The position numbers and the translations under genes are program-made. From NCBI GenBank assembly GCA_035798135.1, contig JAPFBR010000001.1, forward strand, positions 1 to 64,000: 64,000 bases of DNA. Reading direction: 5' to 3'. The notes beneath the pieces are model-generated. The model saw nothing but the letters and a program-made list of their open reading frames with translations. It did not search any database and was not told the origin of the DNA. This document shows, piece by piece, positions 33,984-44,091 of this stretch; the first letter of the stretch is position 1, and every line of letters begins with the position of its first letter. The DNA is from Sediminicola sp035798135 (GTDB lineage Bacteria; Bacteroidota; Bacteroidia; Flavobacteriales; Flavobacteriaceae).

Positions 33984-35849
33984 ATGGCGATTATGGAAGA
34001 AAATAGAATACTACAATATATTAAGGATGTATTGGAAAATATGCCCTCTGGCTGGTTGAATCTAACAACGCATCGACTAGATATTTATGATGAAAAATTG
34101 GCCAAAACCCAATTTTTGGAACAGTTCGAAAACTTATTTAATGACAATAATTCAGAATCATCGGCACTAAGTGCATTACCCACTGCTTACGACTATATTC
34201 GATTAGGCCATCCATTATCATGTTTATTGGAATGGGTAACTGCCAACTTAAATAATCGAAACCCTGAAAATGTAATTAGTTTTTCATCTAAGACGATGCC
34301 TATTTTGGCTATTCTAAGAAAAAACTTATTAGACAATAAAAATACCCAAATCATTTACAGTGGTGAATTACCCCATTTTTTTGATGTTGAAGTACTAAAG
34401 CGTGTTTATGGTTATCAATTTGAGTTAAAGCATGTAGAGGATATATCAGCCATTTCCATGTTTGACGGCAGTTGCATTTTCATTTCACAACAAGACGATA
34501 TTTGCAATTTTGATCTTACCCTCCCCATGGTAAGCGGGGTTGACTTTTTTATTAATGTTCATGCTCACCTTGGAAGTGTTTTATTGGTAAATGGTAAACA
34601 AAATAAAAGTTATATCTCAGAAATTCAGCATGTCCGAAGAAGAGAGACCATTGCTATGACGCCTGCCAATTCTCATACTGCCTTAACCGTTCTAATAGAG
34701 AAATCTTCTTTTGAGAATAAGAAAAGTAATGTCGAGACCAACAAAACACGTGTCCTAGATTCAATTGCCGCTATTACCGGAACAAATACAAAGGCTCTAA
34801 TTGGTTCTAGTGGACTATCCATTCAATATGCGATTATGATGGGGCTAATTCACGATGCGCTGGAAAAACATAAAGGAAAGGCTATCAAGTTCATTGTTCC
34901 CCCAAATTGTTATGGTGGAACAAATGACCAAGCCAGACGAGTTGCAGCTTGCCTTGATCATGTTGAAGTGGTGGATTTACTTGTTGATGGTGGTAATGAT
35001 ATGGTCAATAGTATTGATATTATTTTAGATAAAATTGCCCACGAAGATGCTGTCCCTTTCATCATCGCTGAAATCCCAACAAACCCTAGAGTTGAAGTTC
35101 CAAATCTTATAAATTTAAAGGCTGTTTTAAGTGCAGCCCGTAAAACTGCAACTGGAGAAATTGCTATCGATCCAGTTTTTATTTTAGATCAAACATTTTG
35201 TCCTAATGTGCACTTTTTAGGAGAAGGTGAAATACTCTCAACGGTTAGGACCATATCATATGTTAGTGGATCGAAATTTCCAAGTGGCGGGCTATGCACT
35301 GCTGGCTATTGTGTAGGAAATAAAAAAACCGAAGCTTTGATGGAAAAAATAGACATACATCTAAGACTTTGTGATAATGAGGCCACAAATCTTCAAATTG
35401 AAATATTGGCCAAACAATTACCTTCAATGAAACAAAGAATTGATGATGCTTATAAGAATACACGCGAATTTGTAAACTTCATCAACGATACTTTACCTGA
35501 GGCGAAAATCAATTTTGTTTCAGAAGATTTGGCAAAACAAGGATTTACCCCATCCGTGTTTTCATTAGACCTTCCCACTAAAGGGATTACTGCTGAAGAA
35601 AAAGAAACTTATAAAAGGGAGTTAAATCATAAATTAATCAATTTAATGATTACAGAAATCCCCAATGAAAGTAAGTACTGTGTGAGCTATGGGCAGTTAA
35701 ATGGATGCTACTGGACGATACCTGCAACATCTACTCAAGGGACCACTAAAGAAGGCGACAAAGATTATATTGCCCGTGTATCACTTTCTCCCAATATAGA
35801 TCTTGAGCTTCATAAAAAAGTGTTTTTAAAATTTGTTGGAAAAATTTGA
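33984..35849 (+). CDS. PLP-dependent Cys/Met-metabolism-like enzyme with long N-terminal region
   Basis: The protein of about 621 residues ends in a cystathionine-gamma-synthase-like domain. ISYVSGSKFPSGG contains the PLP lysine (K431 counting from 33984) and FILDQTFCPNVHF the cofactor-binding aspartate. It is about 200 residues longer than typical members because of an N-terminal region of unknown role. ATG at 33993 is an alternative start; a TTG lies 18 nt upstream. The reaction is not clear from sequence. Confidence 0.75.
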   Translation: MAIMEENRILQYIKDVLENMPSGWLNLTTHRLDIYDEKLAKTQFLEQFENLFNDNNSESSALSALPTAYDYIRLGHPLSCLLEWVTANLNNRNPENVISFSSKTMPILAILRKNLLDNKNTQIIYSGELPHFFDVEVLKRVYGYQFELKHVEDISAISMFDGSCIFISQQDDICNFDLTLPMVSGVDFFINVHAHLGSVLLVNGKQNKSYISEIQHVRRRETIAMTPANSHTALTVLIEKSSFENKKSNVETNKTRVLDSIAAITGTNTKALIGSSGLSIQYAIMMGLIHDALEKHKGKAIKFIVPPNCYGGTNDQARRVAACLDHVEVVDLLVDGGNDMVNSIDIILDKIAHEDAVPFIIAEIPTNPRVEVPNLINLKAVLSAARKTATGEIAIDPVFILDQTFCPNVHFLGEGEILSTVRTISYVSGSKFPSGGLCTAGYCVGNKKTEALMEKIDIHLRLCDNEATNLQIEILAKQLPSMKQRIDDAYKNTREFVNFINDTLPEAKINFVSEDLAKQGFTPSVFSLDLPTKGITAEEKETYKRELNHKLINLMITEIPNESKYCVSYGQLNGCYWTIPATSTQGTTKEGDKDYIARVSLSPNIDLELHKKVFLKFVGKI

Positions 35850-36109
35850 CCTTTAGGTGAGGTGGTGAGAGCCCCACAACGTATTCATATTTATTCAGAG
35901 AATTTTTTGATGTACTTCAAAAGGATGATCTGCAGCCAAATTTTACATTGGATCGTGCTATGGATTGTTGTCATATTTTCCGAGACCTATCAATTCCCGA
36001 ATGGCCAATTGTATTTTTAAGGCTTGTGGACCGCAAATAAGCAAATTCAATGAAGCAAGAATACAAAAATTCAGGTCTGCCCATGGCCGAGGACAACCTA
36101 CTCACCAAA
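35850..36109. other. Intergenic region with a possible gene remnant
   Basis: Between 35863 and 36040 one + frame stays open and ends in PEWPIVFLRLVDRK and a stop, with no start codon near its upstream end. It may be the 3' remnant of a lost gene or of a cassette. I cannot assign a family. Confidence 0.3.
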
Positions 36110-36242
36110 AGCTAATCCTGGCTTTATTTCAGTCTTAGCTATCTAACAAAAGATAAAAATCATTACTTTTAACCGTCCCGAATCAAATCCTGAAAAATCC
36201 TGTCCGATTTCCCAGACCGAAATGATAGCATTACCAATGGCG
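36110..36242 (+). repeat. Eroded attC-like site
   Basis: GGCTTTATTTCAGTCTT on the left and GATTTCCCAGACCGAAATGATAGC on the right (quoted in part) match site 3 throughout, including the interior. Both boxes have lost their core (AGCTAAT and AATGGCG). Confidence 0.6.
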
Positions 36243-36299
36243 GTAAGCTTGGGATTACTTAAACATACATTTAGATTTTATTAAGTAATAATTATAAAA

Positions 36300-37808
36300 A
36301 TGAGGTTTGATAAAAAAATATATCCTAATCTTATAGGCGCATTAGGCCTTTTATTGTTGCTGACCATTTTTATCATTGACTTGCTGACACCTCTAGGTAT
36401 TGCAGACGGTATGCTTTATGTAGGTGTTATTCTCCTATCTAAGTGGTCCAATGACAGAAAAATTTTCATTATTACAACCATTACAGCCATTGTGTTGATA
36501 ATAGTGGGTTATTCGCTTTCTCCATCAGCTCCACTTAGTATCCCAAGTTATATTGCAATTACCAATCGTTGCTTTTCTATTATAGTTGTTCTCATATGCG
36601 CTTTTATGATCATCAAACAAAATCTACTTGAGCAAAAATTGATAGAGGCGAAAATGTTAGCCGAAGTGGCACAAGAAAAAGCCGAATCGGCGATGAAAGC
36701 AAAACAACAATTTTTGGCAAATATGAGCCACGAAATCCGAACCCCCATGACTGCAATTATAGGGTTTTCCAAAGTAGCGTTGAAAACAGAATTGACCAAA
36801 AAACAAAGAGAATACATCTCCGCAATAAAAACAAGTAGCGATTCATTGATGGTTCTCATTAACGACATACTCGATTTAGCAAAAGTAGATTCTGGTGAAA
36901 TGTGTTTTGAGCAAACTGCATTTGAAATGGAACCTGATATTTCGGCAATGCTCAGTTTATTTGATTTAAAATTTAAGGAAAAGAATCTGGAGTTGATCAG
37001 AGAATATGACTCCGAAATTCCAAGAGTTTTGCTCGGAGATTCGGTACGTTTAAATCAGATTATTTTGAATTTGATAAGTAATGCAATAAAGTTTACAGCT
37101 AAAGGAAAAATTACGGTAAGCGTTCGATTACTAGAAACGGATGAAGATAAAGTGACCATTGAATTTGCCGTTGCCGACACGGGAATTGGTTTAGCCGAAG
37201 ATATGGTCTCAACGGTATTTGATAACTTTCAACAGGCAACAAGTAGCACCGCAAGGCTGTATGGTGGAACAGGTTTAGGACTTGCTATTGTTAAACAATT
37301 AGTAGAACGACAAGGCGGGACAATTAACGTTAAAAGCAAAATAGATGAAGGTTCGACATTCAGTTTTGTATTGAGTTTTCAAAAAACAAAAACTAAAATT
37401 GAATTGGACTCAGAAATGGTGAAATTGAATACTGCAATTCAAAACATAAAAGTATTGGTAGTTGAAGATGTTGCCTTAAATCAATTACTAATGAAAATTC
37501 TAATGGATGATTTTGGATTTGAATTGGATATTGCAGAGAATGGAAAAGTAGCAATTGAAAATCTACAAACTACCACTTACGATATTATTTTAATGGACTT
37601 GCAAATGCCAGAAATGAATGGATTTGAAGCCACTGACTATATTCGCAACAAAATGAAATCCAATATCCCAATTATTGCCTTGACTGCTGATGTTTCAGAA
37701 AACGATTTAGCACAATGCAAAGCAATTGGAATGAATGACCACATTGCAAAACCAATAGACGAAAAATTATTATATAATAAAATTATTGGGTTAGTAATAA
37801 AAGCATAA
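36300..37808 (+). CDS. Hybrid sensor histidine kinase/response regulator
   Basis: A 502-residue protein with four N-terminal membrane helices (to about residue 106), a coiled linker, HisKA with NMSHEIRTPM (H144), HATPase (NLISNAIKF, ADTGIG, GGTGLGLAI) and a C-terminal receiver domain with LMDLQMPEMNG (phospho-acceptor D433). It lacks a PAS or other obvious sensor, so the membrane part probably senses. There is no output regulator next to it. Confidence 0.9.
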   Translation: MRFDKKIYPNLIGALGLLLLLTIFIIDLLTPLGIADGMLYVGVILLSKWSNDRKIFIITTITAIVLIIVGYSLSPSAPLSIPSYIAITNRCFSIIVVLICAFMIIKQNLLEQKLIEAKMLAEVAQEKAESAMKAKQQFLANMSHEIRTPMTAIIGFSKVALKTELTKKQREYISAIKTSSDSLMVLINDILDLAKVDSGEMCFEQTAFEMEPDISAMLSLFDLKFKEKNLELIREYDSEIPRVLLGDSVRLNQIILNLISNAIKFTAKGKITVSVRLLETDEDKVTIEFAVADTGIGLAEDMVSTVFDNFQQATSSTARLYGGTGLGLAIVKQLVERQGGTINVKSKIDEGSTFSFVLSFQKTKTKIELDSEMVKLNTAIQNIKVLVVEDVALNQLLMKILMDDFGFELDIAENGKVAIENLQTTTYDIILMDLQMPEMNGFEATDYIRNKMKSNIPIIALTADVSENDLAQCKAIGMNDHIAKPIDEKLLYNKIIGLVIKA

Positions 37809-38389
37809 AGGACAACAGCTGCTCGCCCAATAAAAATTATTTTCTAATGCAGAAAGTTTTACTCCATGGGACAGATTCCCCAGCCACAAACAAAACCTAT
37901 GCGATAATTCGGGGTTCATCCTTCGGTTTATAAATCAACCTGCAATCAATTTTGGCTCAAACTCCATACTACACATAGCTGGGAACCATTGGCCTTCATT
38001 GTTTTACAGAACTTTTGATTACAAAAGGAAATAATTTAATCGTTTCTTCCAATTATTTTAATGCCTTATTTTAAATAACAAACACGAAATAAGAACTGTT
38101 TCAAAAGAAATACAAAGATATTATTAAGGCCCTTAACCATCATTATAAAATGGAATGATGTCATGAAAAATAGACTATTGCTGTACATCCCTGATACCGA
38201 CAATTTATTTACTGCTTAATTAGAGAGGTATACATGTTAACTGATAAAATCCTCAACTCAATTTCTAAGGGATAAATCGTCAATAATTTTAAAGTATTAG
38301 CCACCCAATCGTCTTTAAGTATAAATAACATTTAGTGTAAGTTCCATTATTTTAGTACTTTACAAGAAATCTTAAAGGCAAATTTACAT
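37809..38389. other. Long intergenic region
   Basis: About 580 AT-rich bases with no gene that I can support. GGACAAC at 37811 and ATTGGCC at 37988 could be the ends of a badly decayed recombination site, but the arms barely pair. The second half is likely the upstream control region of the MltF gene. Confidence 0.3.
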
Positions 38390-39829
38390 ATGCGCATGAA
38401 ATCTTCCTTGATTAAAGTACACTACATAGTATTATCTCTACTTATGTTCAATTGTGTGCAGCCTAAAAAAGAGAATACAATTAGTGAACAGCATATAGTG
38501 GAACGTGATTTGGAGGCTATTAAAAAAGATGGTAAACTTAAAGCACTTACAGTTTATAGCGGAACAAGCTATTTTCTATACAAGGGACAACCCATGGGCT
38601 ATGAGTATGAATTACTTAAAAGATTTGCCAAACATCTGGACCTTGAACTTGAAATGGTTGTGGTTAAAGATCTTAATGAACTTATTACCAAACTCAATCA
38701 AGGTGAAGGTGATATTTTGGCTCACGGACTCGCCATTACCGGAAACCGCAAGGAATCCGTATCGTTTACAAACTATTTGTACCTGACCAAACAGGTATTG
38801 GTTCAAAAAAAGCCCGACAATTGGCGTGCCATGCATTGGCACACATTGGAAAATGCGTTGATACAGGATGCCATGGAATTATTACACGACACGGTGTCCA
38901 TTCGTAAAGGTTCATCATACAACGAGCGCATAACAAATCTTAGCGAGGAACTGGGCGGCAAAATTTTTATTGAAAATCTCTCAGGTGAAATGGCTACTGA
39001 TGAAATCATTAAAGAGGTGGCAAAAGGGAATATTAAATATACAATTGCAGATAATAATATCGCCAAAATGATGGCTTCCTATTATCCAATTATAGATATT
39101 GAGGTGCCTGTAAGTTTTTCACAACGGATTGGATGGGCCACACGTAAAAATTCACCCGAACTATTAAAAGCCACAAACTTATGGCTGGAGGGCTTTAAAA
39201 AGGAGGTAGACTATAACGTTATTTACAACAAATACTTTAAAAATAAAAAGAATTTTAGACGACGTGTAAAAAGTGATTTCTACAGTTTGAACAATGAGGA
39301 AATTAGTCCTTATGATTCGCTAATACAAAAACATGCTGAAGATATCGATTGGGATTGGCGTCTAGTAGCTTCCCTAATTTATCAAGAATCAAGATTTGAC
39401 CCCAACGATAGCTCTTGGGCCAATGCCAAAGGACTGATGCAATTGATGCCTAAAACTGCTGAAGAACTTGGTGTACAAGATCGCAGTGATCCAAAACAGA
39501 GTATTAGAGGTGGTACCAAATACCTTAAACAGATTTGGAATAATTTCGCCAAAATCAAAGACTCTATTCAACGAACCAAATTTACGATGGCCTCTTATAA
39601 TTGTGGATTGTACCATGTTAAGGATGCTCAAAAGTTAGCTGCCAAAAGAGGTTTGGATGCCTCTGTTTGGGATGGCAATGTTGAAGATATGATCTTAGCC
39701 TTGAGCCATCCCAAAAACTATAACAATCCTATAATAAAATATGGTTATGTTAGAGGTGTAGAGCCCTATAATTACGTCAATCAAATTTATGAACGCTATG
39801 CTCATTACACCCAATTTATTAAGGAATAG
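38390..39829 (+). CDS. MltF-like membrane-bound lytic murein transglycosylase
   Basis: A 479-residue lipoprotein (LSLLMFNC lipobox). An amino-acid-binding-type periplasmic domain (about residues 40-290) is followed by an SLT domain with LIYQESRFDPN (catalytic E) and AKGLMQLMPKTAEELG, the MltF arrangement. It cuts peptidoglycan glycan strands, with the first domain regulating activity in known MltF. The start at 38390 (MRMK) or 38396 cannot be distinguished. Confidence 0.92.
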   Translation: MRMKSSLIKVHYIVLSLLMFNCVQPKKENTISEQHIVERDLEAIKKDGKLKALTVYSGTSYFLYKGQPMGYEYELLKRFAKHLDLELEMVVVKDLNELITKLNQGEGDILAHGLAITGNRKESVSFTNYLYLTKQVLVQKKPDNWRAMHWHTLENALIQDAMELLHDTVSIRKGSSYNERITNLSEELGGKIFIENLSGEMATDEIIKEVAKGNIKYTIADNNIAKMMASYYPIIDIEVPVSFSQRIGWATRKNSPELLKATNLWLEGFKKEVDYNVIYNKYFKNKKNFRRRVKSDFYSLNNEEISPYDSLIQKHAEDIDWDWRLVASLIYQESRFDPNDSSWANAKGLMQLMPKTAEELGVQDRSDPKQSIRGGTKYLKQIWNNFAKIKDSIQRTKFTMASYNCGLYHVKDAQKLAAKRGLDASVWDGNVEDMILALSHPKNYNNPIIKYGYVRGVEPYNYVNQIYERYAHYTQFIKE

Positions 39830-39950
39830 CTGCCTAGAATTGCGTAACATGGAACTTGATACTATTTTAAACACACTTGCGAAAAACCAAAAGAGGCTTG
39901 ATAAAAAAGCTTAAAAAGAAAATAACTATACCTTAATGAATTAAAAAGGC

Positions 39951-40083
39951 TAAGAACAAAAAAGGTTAATTGCTAGTATAAGCCTAATTACGAATCTCGA
40001 TAGCTATAGGAATTTAATACGGGCTGTATTTGTTATATTACGTACTTAAACACGATACGGATCCATACACAATCACGTTAGAA
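39951..40083 (+). repeat. Eroded attC-like site
   Basis: The interior and right half (TTAATTGCTAGT, TACTTAAACACG, CAATCACGTTAGAA) match site 8. The left stem has decayed. The right box GTTAGAA is at 40077-40083 and the left box may be TAAGAAC. Confidence 0.6.
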
Positions 40084-40107
40084 CAATTTCACGATAAAAC
40101 TTAAATA

Positions 40108-41037
40108 ATGACAAAAATTGGATACGCAATTTTTTTATTTTTTATTTCAAACATAGTGTTAGCCCAGAGTGGCTCTGATATTAAGGAATTTAACAAAGCA
40201 TTAAATCAGTTTATCAATGTACGTGATTTTTGTATTTCAAAAGATGGAAATGAAGCGTTTTTTACACTACAGAGTCCTAACCAAGATATTTCGCAGTTAG
40301 CGTATATTAAAAAAGTAAAAAATGAATGGTCAGAACCGGAACTATTGCCCTTTTGTGATTCGTATATGTATTTGGAACCTTTTTTATCTTTTAGCAATAA
40401 CAGATTATTTTTTGTTTCCGATAGACCATTAAATGAATCCGGTAATGATAAAAAGGATTTTGATATTTGGTATGTTGACAGAAATAACAAAAACGATAAA
40501 TGGTCAAAGCCTAAGAATATTGGAAAACCAGTTAATTCAGAATTAGACGAATTTTATCCTTCCGTTAGTAAAAACAACAATCTATATTTCACAATGATAT
40601 CTCCTAACGGTTTCGGAAAAGATGGTATTTATTTTTGTAAATGGGAAGATGACAAATATTCAAACCCTATTTTATTGGATGAAAACATAAACAGTGTAGG
40701 ATATGAGTTTAACGCCTTTATTTCAGAGAAAGAAGATTTTATAATTTATTCAAAATACAACGAAGAAGGTGGTCAAGGAAGTGGTGATTTATACATTTCA
40801 AAAAAGGATCCAAATGGGAAATGGAAACAGGCGACAAATTTAGGAATTCCAGTAAATACAAAATATATGGAATATTGCCCGTTTTATGATGAGCAAACCC
40901 AAATATTGTATTTTACAAGCAAAAGGAATACTATTAAACCAAGAAAATTCAATACCATTTCAGATTTTAAAGAATATATTAATGAAAGTAATAATGGCTT
41001 AAGTAAAATTTATATGACTTCCCTTACAATAGAATAA
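40108..41037 (+). CDS. Secreted TolB/PD40-like beta-propeller protein
   Basis: A 309-residue exported protein (signal peptide ending near VLAQ, residue 19) with repeated PD40/WD40-like blades such as PFLSFSNNRLFFVSD, YPSVSKNNNLYFT and CPFYDEQTQILYFTSKR. These repeats are typical of OmpA-linked and TolB-like proteins in Bacteroidota. No enzymatic motif. The start box GTTAGAA lies 25 nt upstream, but no matching end box was found. Confidence 0.8.
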   Translation: MTKIGYAIFLFFISNIVLAQSGSDIKEFNKALNQFINVRDFCISKDGNEAFFTLQSPNQDISQLAYIKKVKNEWSEPELLPFCDSYMYLEPFLSFSNNRLFFVSDRPLNESGNDKKDFDIWYVDRNNKNDKWSKPKNIGKPVNSELDEFYPSVSKNNNLYFTMISPNGFGKDGIYFCKWEDDKYSNPILLDENINSVGYEFNAFISEKEDFIIYSKYNEEGGQGSGDLYISKKDPNGKWKQATNLGIPVNTKYMEYCPFYDEQTQILYFTSKRNTIKPRKFNTISDFKEYINESNNGLSKIYMTSLTIE

Positions 41038-41187
41038 AACATGGAAATCCGTGCAAACCCAAAAGGTTTGAGTTTAATTATATAGACCGTTATCCCTATA
41101 ACTTTCAGGGCGAAAAATTAGCGTTTTTTGATTCGCTATATATCATTACACCCCTTTTGCGGCCACTTAACAAGAGACTATACCTAA

Positions 41188-42264
41188 ATGAAAACAGCAC
41201 TATTAGTTTCACTTTTAAGCATTCTGGCTTCTTTATCCTCTTGTAAAGGGCAGGGAGAGCATAAAGAATTAAACCAACCTCAAAAAAATTCATTGCAAAT
41301 AGGTGAATTCATTTCAGAAATTGACAATAAAATTTGGGTCATCTATCAAGACCAGGATGATAACTATTGGTTTGGCAGTAAAGGAAATGGGATTTTCCAA
41401 TATGATGGCAAAATCTTGAAACAGTTTACCCAAAAAGACGGATTAATTGATAATTCCATTCGTAAAATTCAAGAAGATAAATCAGGAAATCTTTTTATCG
41501 AAACGCCAGTAGGAATCAACAAATACGATGGTAAAAAATTTACAGTTTTAAAGCCCATTAGTACTCAACAAAATGAGTGGAAATTAGATGCCAATGATTT
41601 ATGGTTTTCCTGCAATGGCAGTGCAAACGACGTTTATCGATACGATGGAAAAGACTTATATCAATTACAACTTCCAAGAAAAGATTTAGAAAAGGCGTTT
41701 GAAATAAATGAACAGAATTTGTCCTATAATCCGTATTCAGTTTTTAGTATAAGCAAGGACGGAAATGGTAATGTATGGTTTGGAACCGTTTTAGCCGGTG
41801 CCTTTAGATATATTGGAAAGTCATTTTTATGGTTTTCAGAAAAAGAGCTTTCAAGACTTGAAAGTGGACAAGAACCTGGGGTACGTTCAATTATAGAAGA
41901 TAAAAACGGAAATATTTGGTTGAGCAATTTTATAAGTAAATACAAGGTAAATGCAAACGACACCAGATATGAAAAATTCGAAGGATTTGATACTTCAAGT
42001 GGAATTTTAGAAAACCGGTTTCCTTATTTCAACGCTGGTTTAATAGACAATAATGAAAATTTATGGATGACCACTTATGGTGGTGGTGTTTGGAAGTATG
42101 ATGGAAAAACACTTATTAACATTCCAATCAAAGATGGAGAATCAGATGTCAAATTGATTTCAATATACCAAGATAACCATTGCAATATTTGGTTAGGGAG
42201 TGACAATGCAGGAGCATATAAAATGAACGGAGATAGTTTTGAAAAATTTGTGCCACAAATCTAA
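41188..42264 (+). CDS. Two-component-regulator-propeller lipoprotein
   Basis: A 358-residue lipoprotein (ILASLSSC) made of propeller repeats of the Reg_prop type: DNYWFGSKGNGIFQYDGK, GNVWFGTVLAGAFRYIGK, ENLWMTTYGGGVWKYDGK and NIWLGSDNAGAYKMNG. These repeats form the periplasmic sensor of Bacteroidota hybrid two-component proteins, but here there is no membrane helix or kinase, so it is a stand-alone propeller. Confidence 0.88.
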   Translation: MKTALLVSLLSILASLSSCKGQGEHKELNQPQKNSLQIGEFISEIDNKIWVIYQDQDDNYWFGSKGNGIFQYDGKILKQFTQKDGLIDNSIRKIQEDKSGNLFIETPVGINKYDGKKFTVLKPISTQQNEWKLDANDLWFSCNGSANDVYRYDGKDLYQLQLPRKDLEKAFEINEQNLSYNPYSVFSISKDGNGNVWFGTVLAGAFRYIGKSFLWFSEKELSRLESGQEPGVRSIIEDKNGNIWLSNFISKYKVNANDTRYEKFEGFDTSSGILENRFPYFNAGLIDNNENLWMTTYGGGVWKYDGKTLINIPIKDGESDVKLISIYQDNHCNIWLGSDNAGAYKMNGDSFEKFVPQI

Positions 42265-42272
42265 AAAGGAGT

Positions 42273-42403
42273 AGTTAACAATAGCTATGATTCATAGAGG
42301 CAGCATGTAATAAGCATAAATAAACACCACAAAACAACCTGATTTCCTTAGCGGAAAAGACTACGGCGATTCCCACAAGAGGTTCTAACCCCTCTAGTTG
42401 ACA
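42273..42403 (+). repeat. Eroded attC-like site
   Basis: Left box AGTTAAC (42273-42279), then AATAGCTATGATTCATAGAGG. The interior CCTGATTTCCTTAGCGGAAAAG matches sites 6 and 10. The right stem has changed to GGTTCTAACCCCTCTA. Right box GTTGACA (42397-42403). Confidence 0.55.
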
Positions 42404-42432
42404 ACAAGCAATGAAACTTAAATAAACTTTTT

Positions 42433-43728
42433 ATGAAGTTAAAACTGATACTTACATTTAATTTTTTGATTCTATTTCTTGACTGTTTCTGTCAAGGAAA
42501 TATTGCCATAACACATGAGCTTTATCACCAATACCAAGGTGATTTTGTATTTGAAGATGGCATATATATAACGGGCGGACCAATGGGTGAAATTAAAGGT
42601 AGCGTACTATATTTAGATCCCGTGAATAGTCATCTTGGTGGTATTTTTATTCCTGTAAATAAAACCACTTTTTCATCGGCATTTCCTCCTGGTTCAAAAT
42701 CTAAAATCGAATTCAAAATAAACAAGAAAAAAACCGTTGAGGGCATGTGGTGGACAAATGAGAAGGGAGAAAAAAAATATGCTAAAAAGGAAATCTCGCC
42801 TATTGTTCACAAAGTAAATTTTGAAAATGGGAATATTTCCTTAGCGGGTGAATTAATTTTACCAAAAGGTGAAGGCCCATTTCCCGTCATAATAAATGTT
42901 CACGGTTCTGGACGTCAAGATAGACACGATGGACCATGGTCTTCTTTTTTCACGAGATACGGTATTGCAGTTCTTTCCTATGATAAAAGAGGGGTTGGTG
43001 AATCAACGGGCAGATATGAAACTGCAGGATATGAAGATCTTGCAAGTGATGTATTGACTGGAATTGCTTTTCTAAAAAATCATCCAAAATTAAACCCTGA
43101 CCTAATTGGGATTCAAGGTTCAAGTGAAGGAGGCTGGGTAGGTTCCATTGCAGCTTCCAGGTCAGAGGATGTTGCTTTTTTATTGGTACGAGTAGGCTCT
43201 GGGGTAAGTGGTTTTGAAACATATATGCATGAAATAAAAAATGAGCTGGCCGAAAAAGATCTCTCAAAACAAGAATGGGTTGAAGCTGTAAAGCTGGAAC
43301 GAGCATATTACAATCTGGCATTATCCAATGTATCCATCGATTCCATAAACAGTTTTATCAGGATGGCACGAAGTAAATACGATTGGTTTGAGGATGCCTT
43401 TAATGGTTGGGACCATTTAGACCCGGAGTACAGAATTAAAATGCGCGAAACCGGACCCATTGACCCAGTTGACAGTTTACGTAACATCACAATTCCAGTT
43501 CTTTGGTTTCTGGCAGATGAAGACGAAAACGTTCCATACGCACTGAGTGAACCTAGAATAAAATTAGCTCTCGAAGAAGCTGGTAATGAAGATTATCAAG
43601 TGGTTACAATAAAAGGCGTCAAGCATAATTTTATCTTACAAAACAAAGATGGTAGTTCTAAATACGTAGATGGCTATTGGGATAAAATGGCTGATTGGCT
43701 GCAAAAACGTGGTTTTACTAAATACTAA
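42433..43728 (+). CDS. Secreted alpha/beta hydrolase
   Basis: A 431-residue exported hydrolase (signal peptide to about residue 21). After an N-terminal beta domain, GEGPFPVIINVHGSGRQDRH carries the oxyanion loop, GIQGSSEGGWVGSIAA the nucleophile serine and IKGVKHNF the catalytic histidine, with LADEDENVP near the acid. It resembles peptidase/esterase proteins of the dienelactone hydrolase type. A possible end box TGCCAAC at about 43743 approaches the reverse complement of its start box GTTGACA. Confidence 0.85.
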   Translation: MKLKLILTFNFLILFLDCFCQGNIAITHELYHQYQGDFVFEDGIYITGGPMGEIKGSVLYLDPVNSHLGGIFIPVNKTTFSSAFPPGSKSKIEFKINKKKTVEGMWWTNEKGEKKYAKKEISPIVHKVNFENGNISLAGELILPKGEGPFPVIINVHGSGRQDRHDGPWSSFFTRYGIAVLSYDKRGVGESTGRYETAGYEDLASDVLTGIAFLKNHPKLNPDLIGIQGSSEGGWVGSIAASRSEDVAFLLVRVGSGVSGFETYMHEIKNELAEKDLSKQEWVEAVKLERAYYNLALSNVSIDSINSFIRMARSKYDWFEDAFNGWDHLDPEYRIKMRETGPIDPVDSLRNITIPVLWFLADEDENVPYALSEPRIKLALEEAGNEDYQVVTIKGVKHNFILQNKDGSSKYVDGYWDKMADWLQKRGFTKY

Positions 43729-43918
43729 TTGGATAAACAGTTGCCAACAACTAATGTCAGTAATTAAACAGCTCATATACAAAATCATTATCCAACATTT
43801 AGTAGGAGAAAAATAGTGCTATCGGTTTAAACAATATCGATTTAAACAATCACAAGAGTTCCAATTCGGACGGACTTTTGAGTAAGTTCCCGAATTTGAA
43901 TTCCCTAGTTGGGCGAAA

Positions 43919-43946
43919 TAAAAAAAGAGGGCTTTCGCCCCCTTTT
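43919..43946 (-). terminator. Rho-independent terminator of the small minus-strand gene
   Basis: On the minus strand the hairpin GGGGGCGAAAGCCCTC is followed by TTTTTTTATTT. It lies 23 nt after the stop of the 40-codon gene, which supports that gene. Confidence 0.7.
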
Positions 43947-43968
43947 CCATTACAAAAATTCTTAGTCC

Positions 43969-44091
43969 TTAAGAAAACCTTATTAGTTTTAATGCATTAT
44001 GCCTTCTGTGATTTCTCCAGCTCTCGTGACGGGTTGATGGCTTATCGATACTAGTGCCATTATCCTTTAGTTTCTGCTTTGTATTCTTCAT
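43969..44091 (-). CDS. Small basic protein of 40 residues
   Basis: On the minus strand an ATG at 44091 opens 40 codons ending with TAA. The product begins MKNTKQKLKDNGTSIDKPST and is rich in Lys, Arg and His (RHESWRNHRRHNALKLIRFS). It is too short for most gene finders. A good terminator follows directly. I do not recognise the family; a nucleic-acid-binding or ribosome-associated role would fit the charge, but that is a guess. Confidence 0.5.
   Translation of the reverse strand: MKNTKQKLKDNGTSIDKPSTRHESWRNHRRHNALKLIRFS

Noticed and set aside
37811..37994. A further attC-like site after the hybrid kinase gene
   Set aside because: GGACAAC and ATTGGCC could be boxes, but the arms between them hardly pair and the interior does not match any family. 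Not counted as a site.
39851..39915. A 21-codon frame MELDTILNTLAKNQKRLDKKA
   Set aside because: It is short, without a terminator or recognisable family, and may be chance sequence in an eroded site region.
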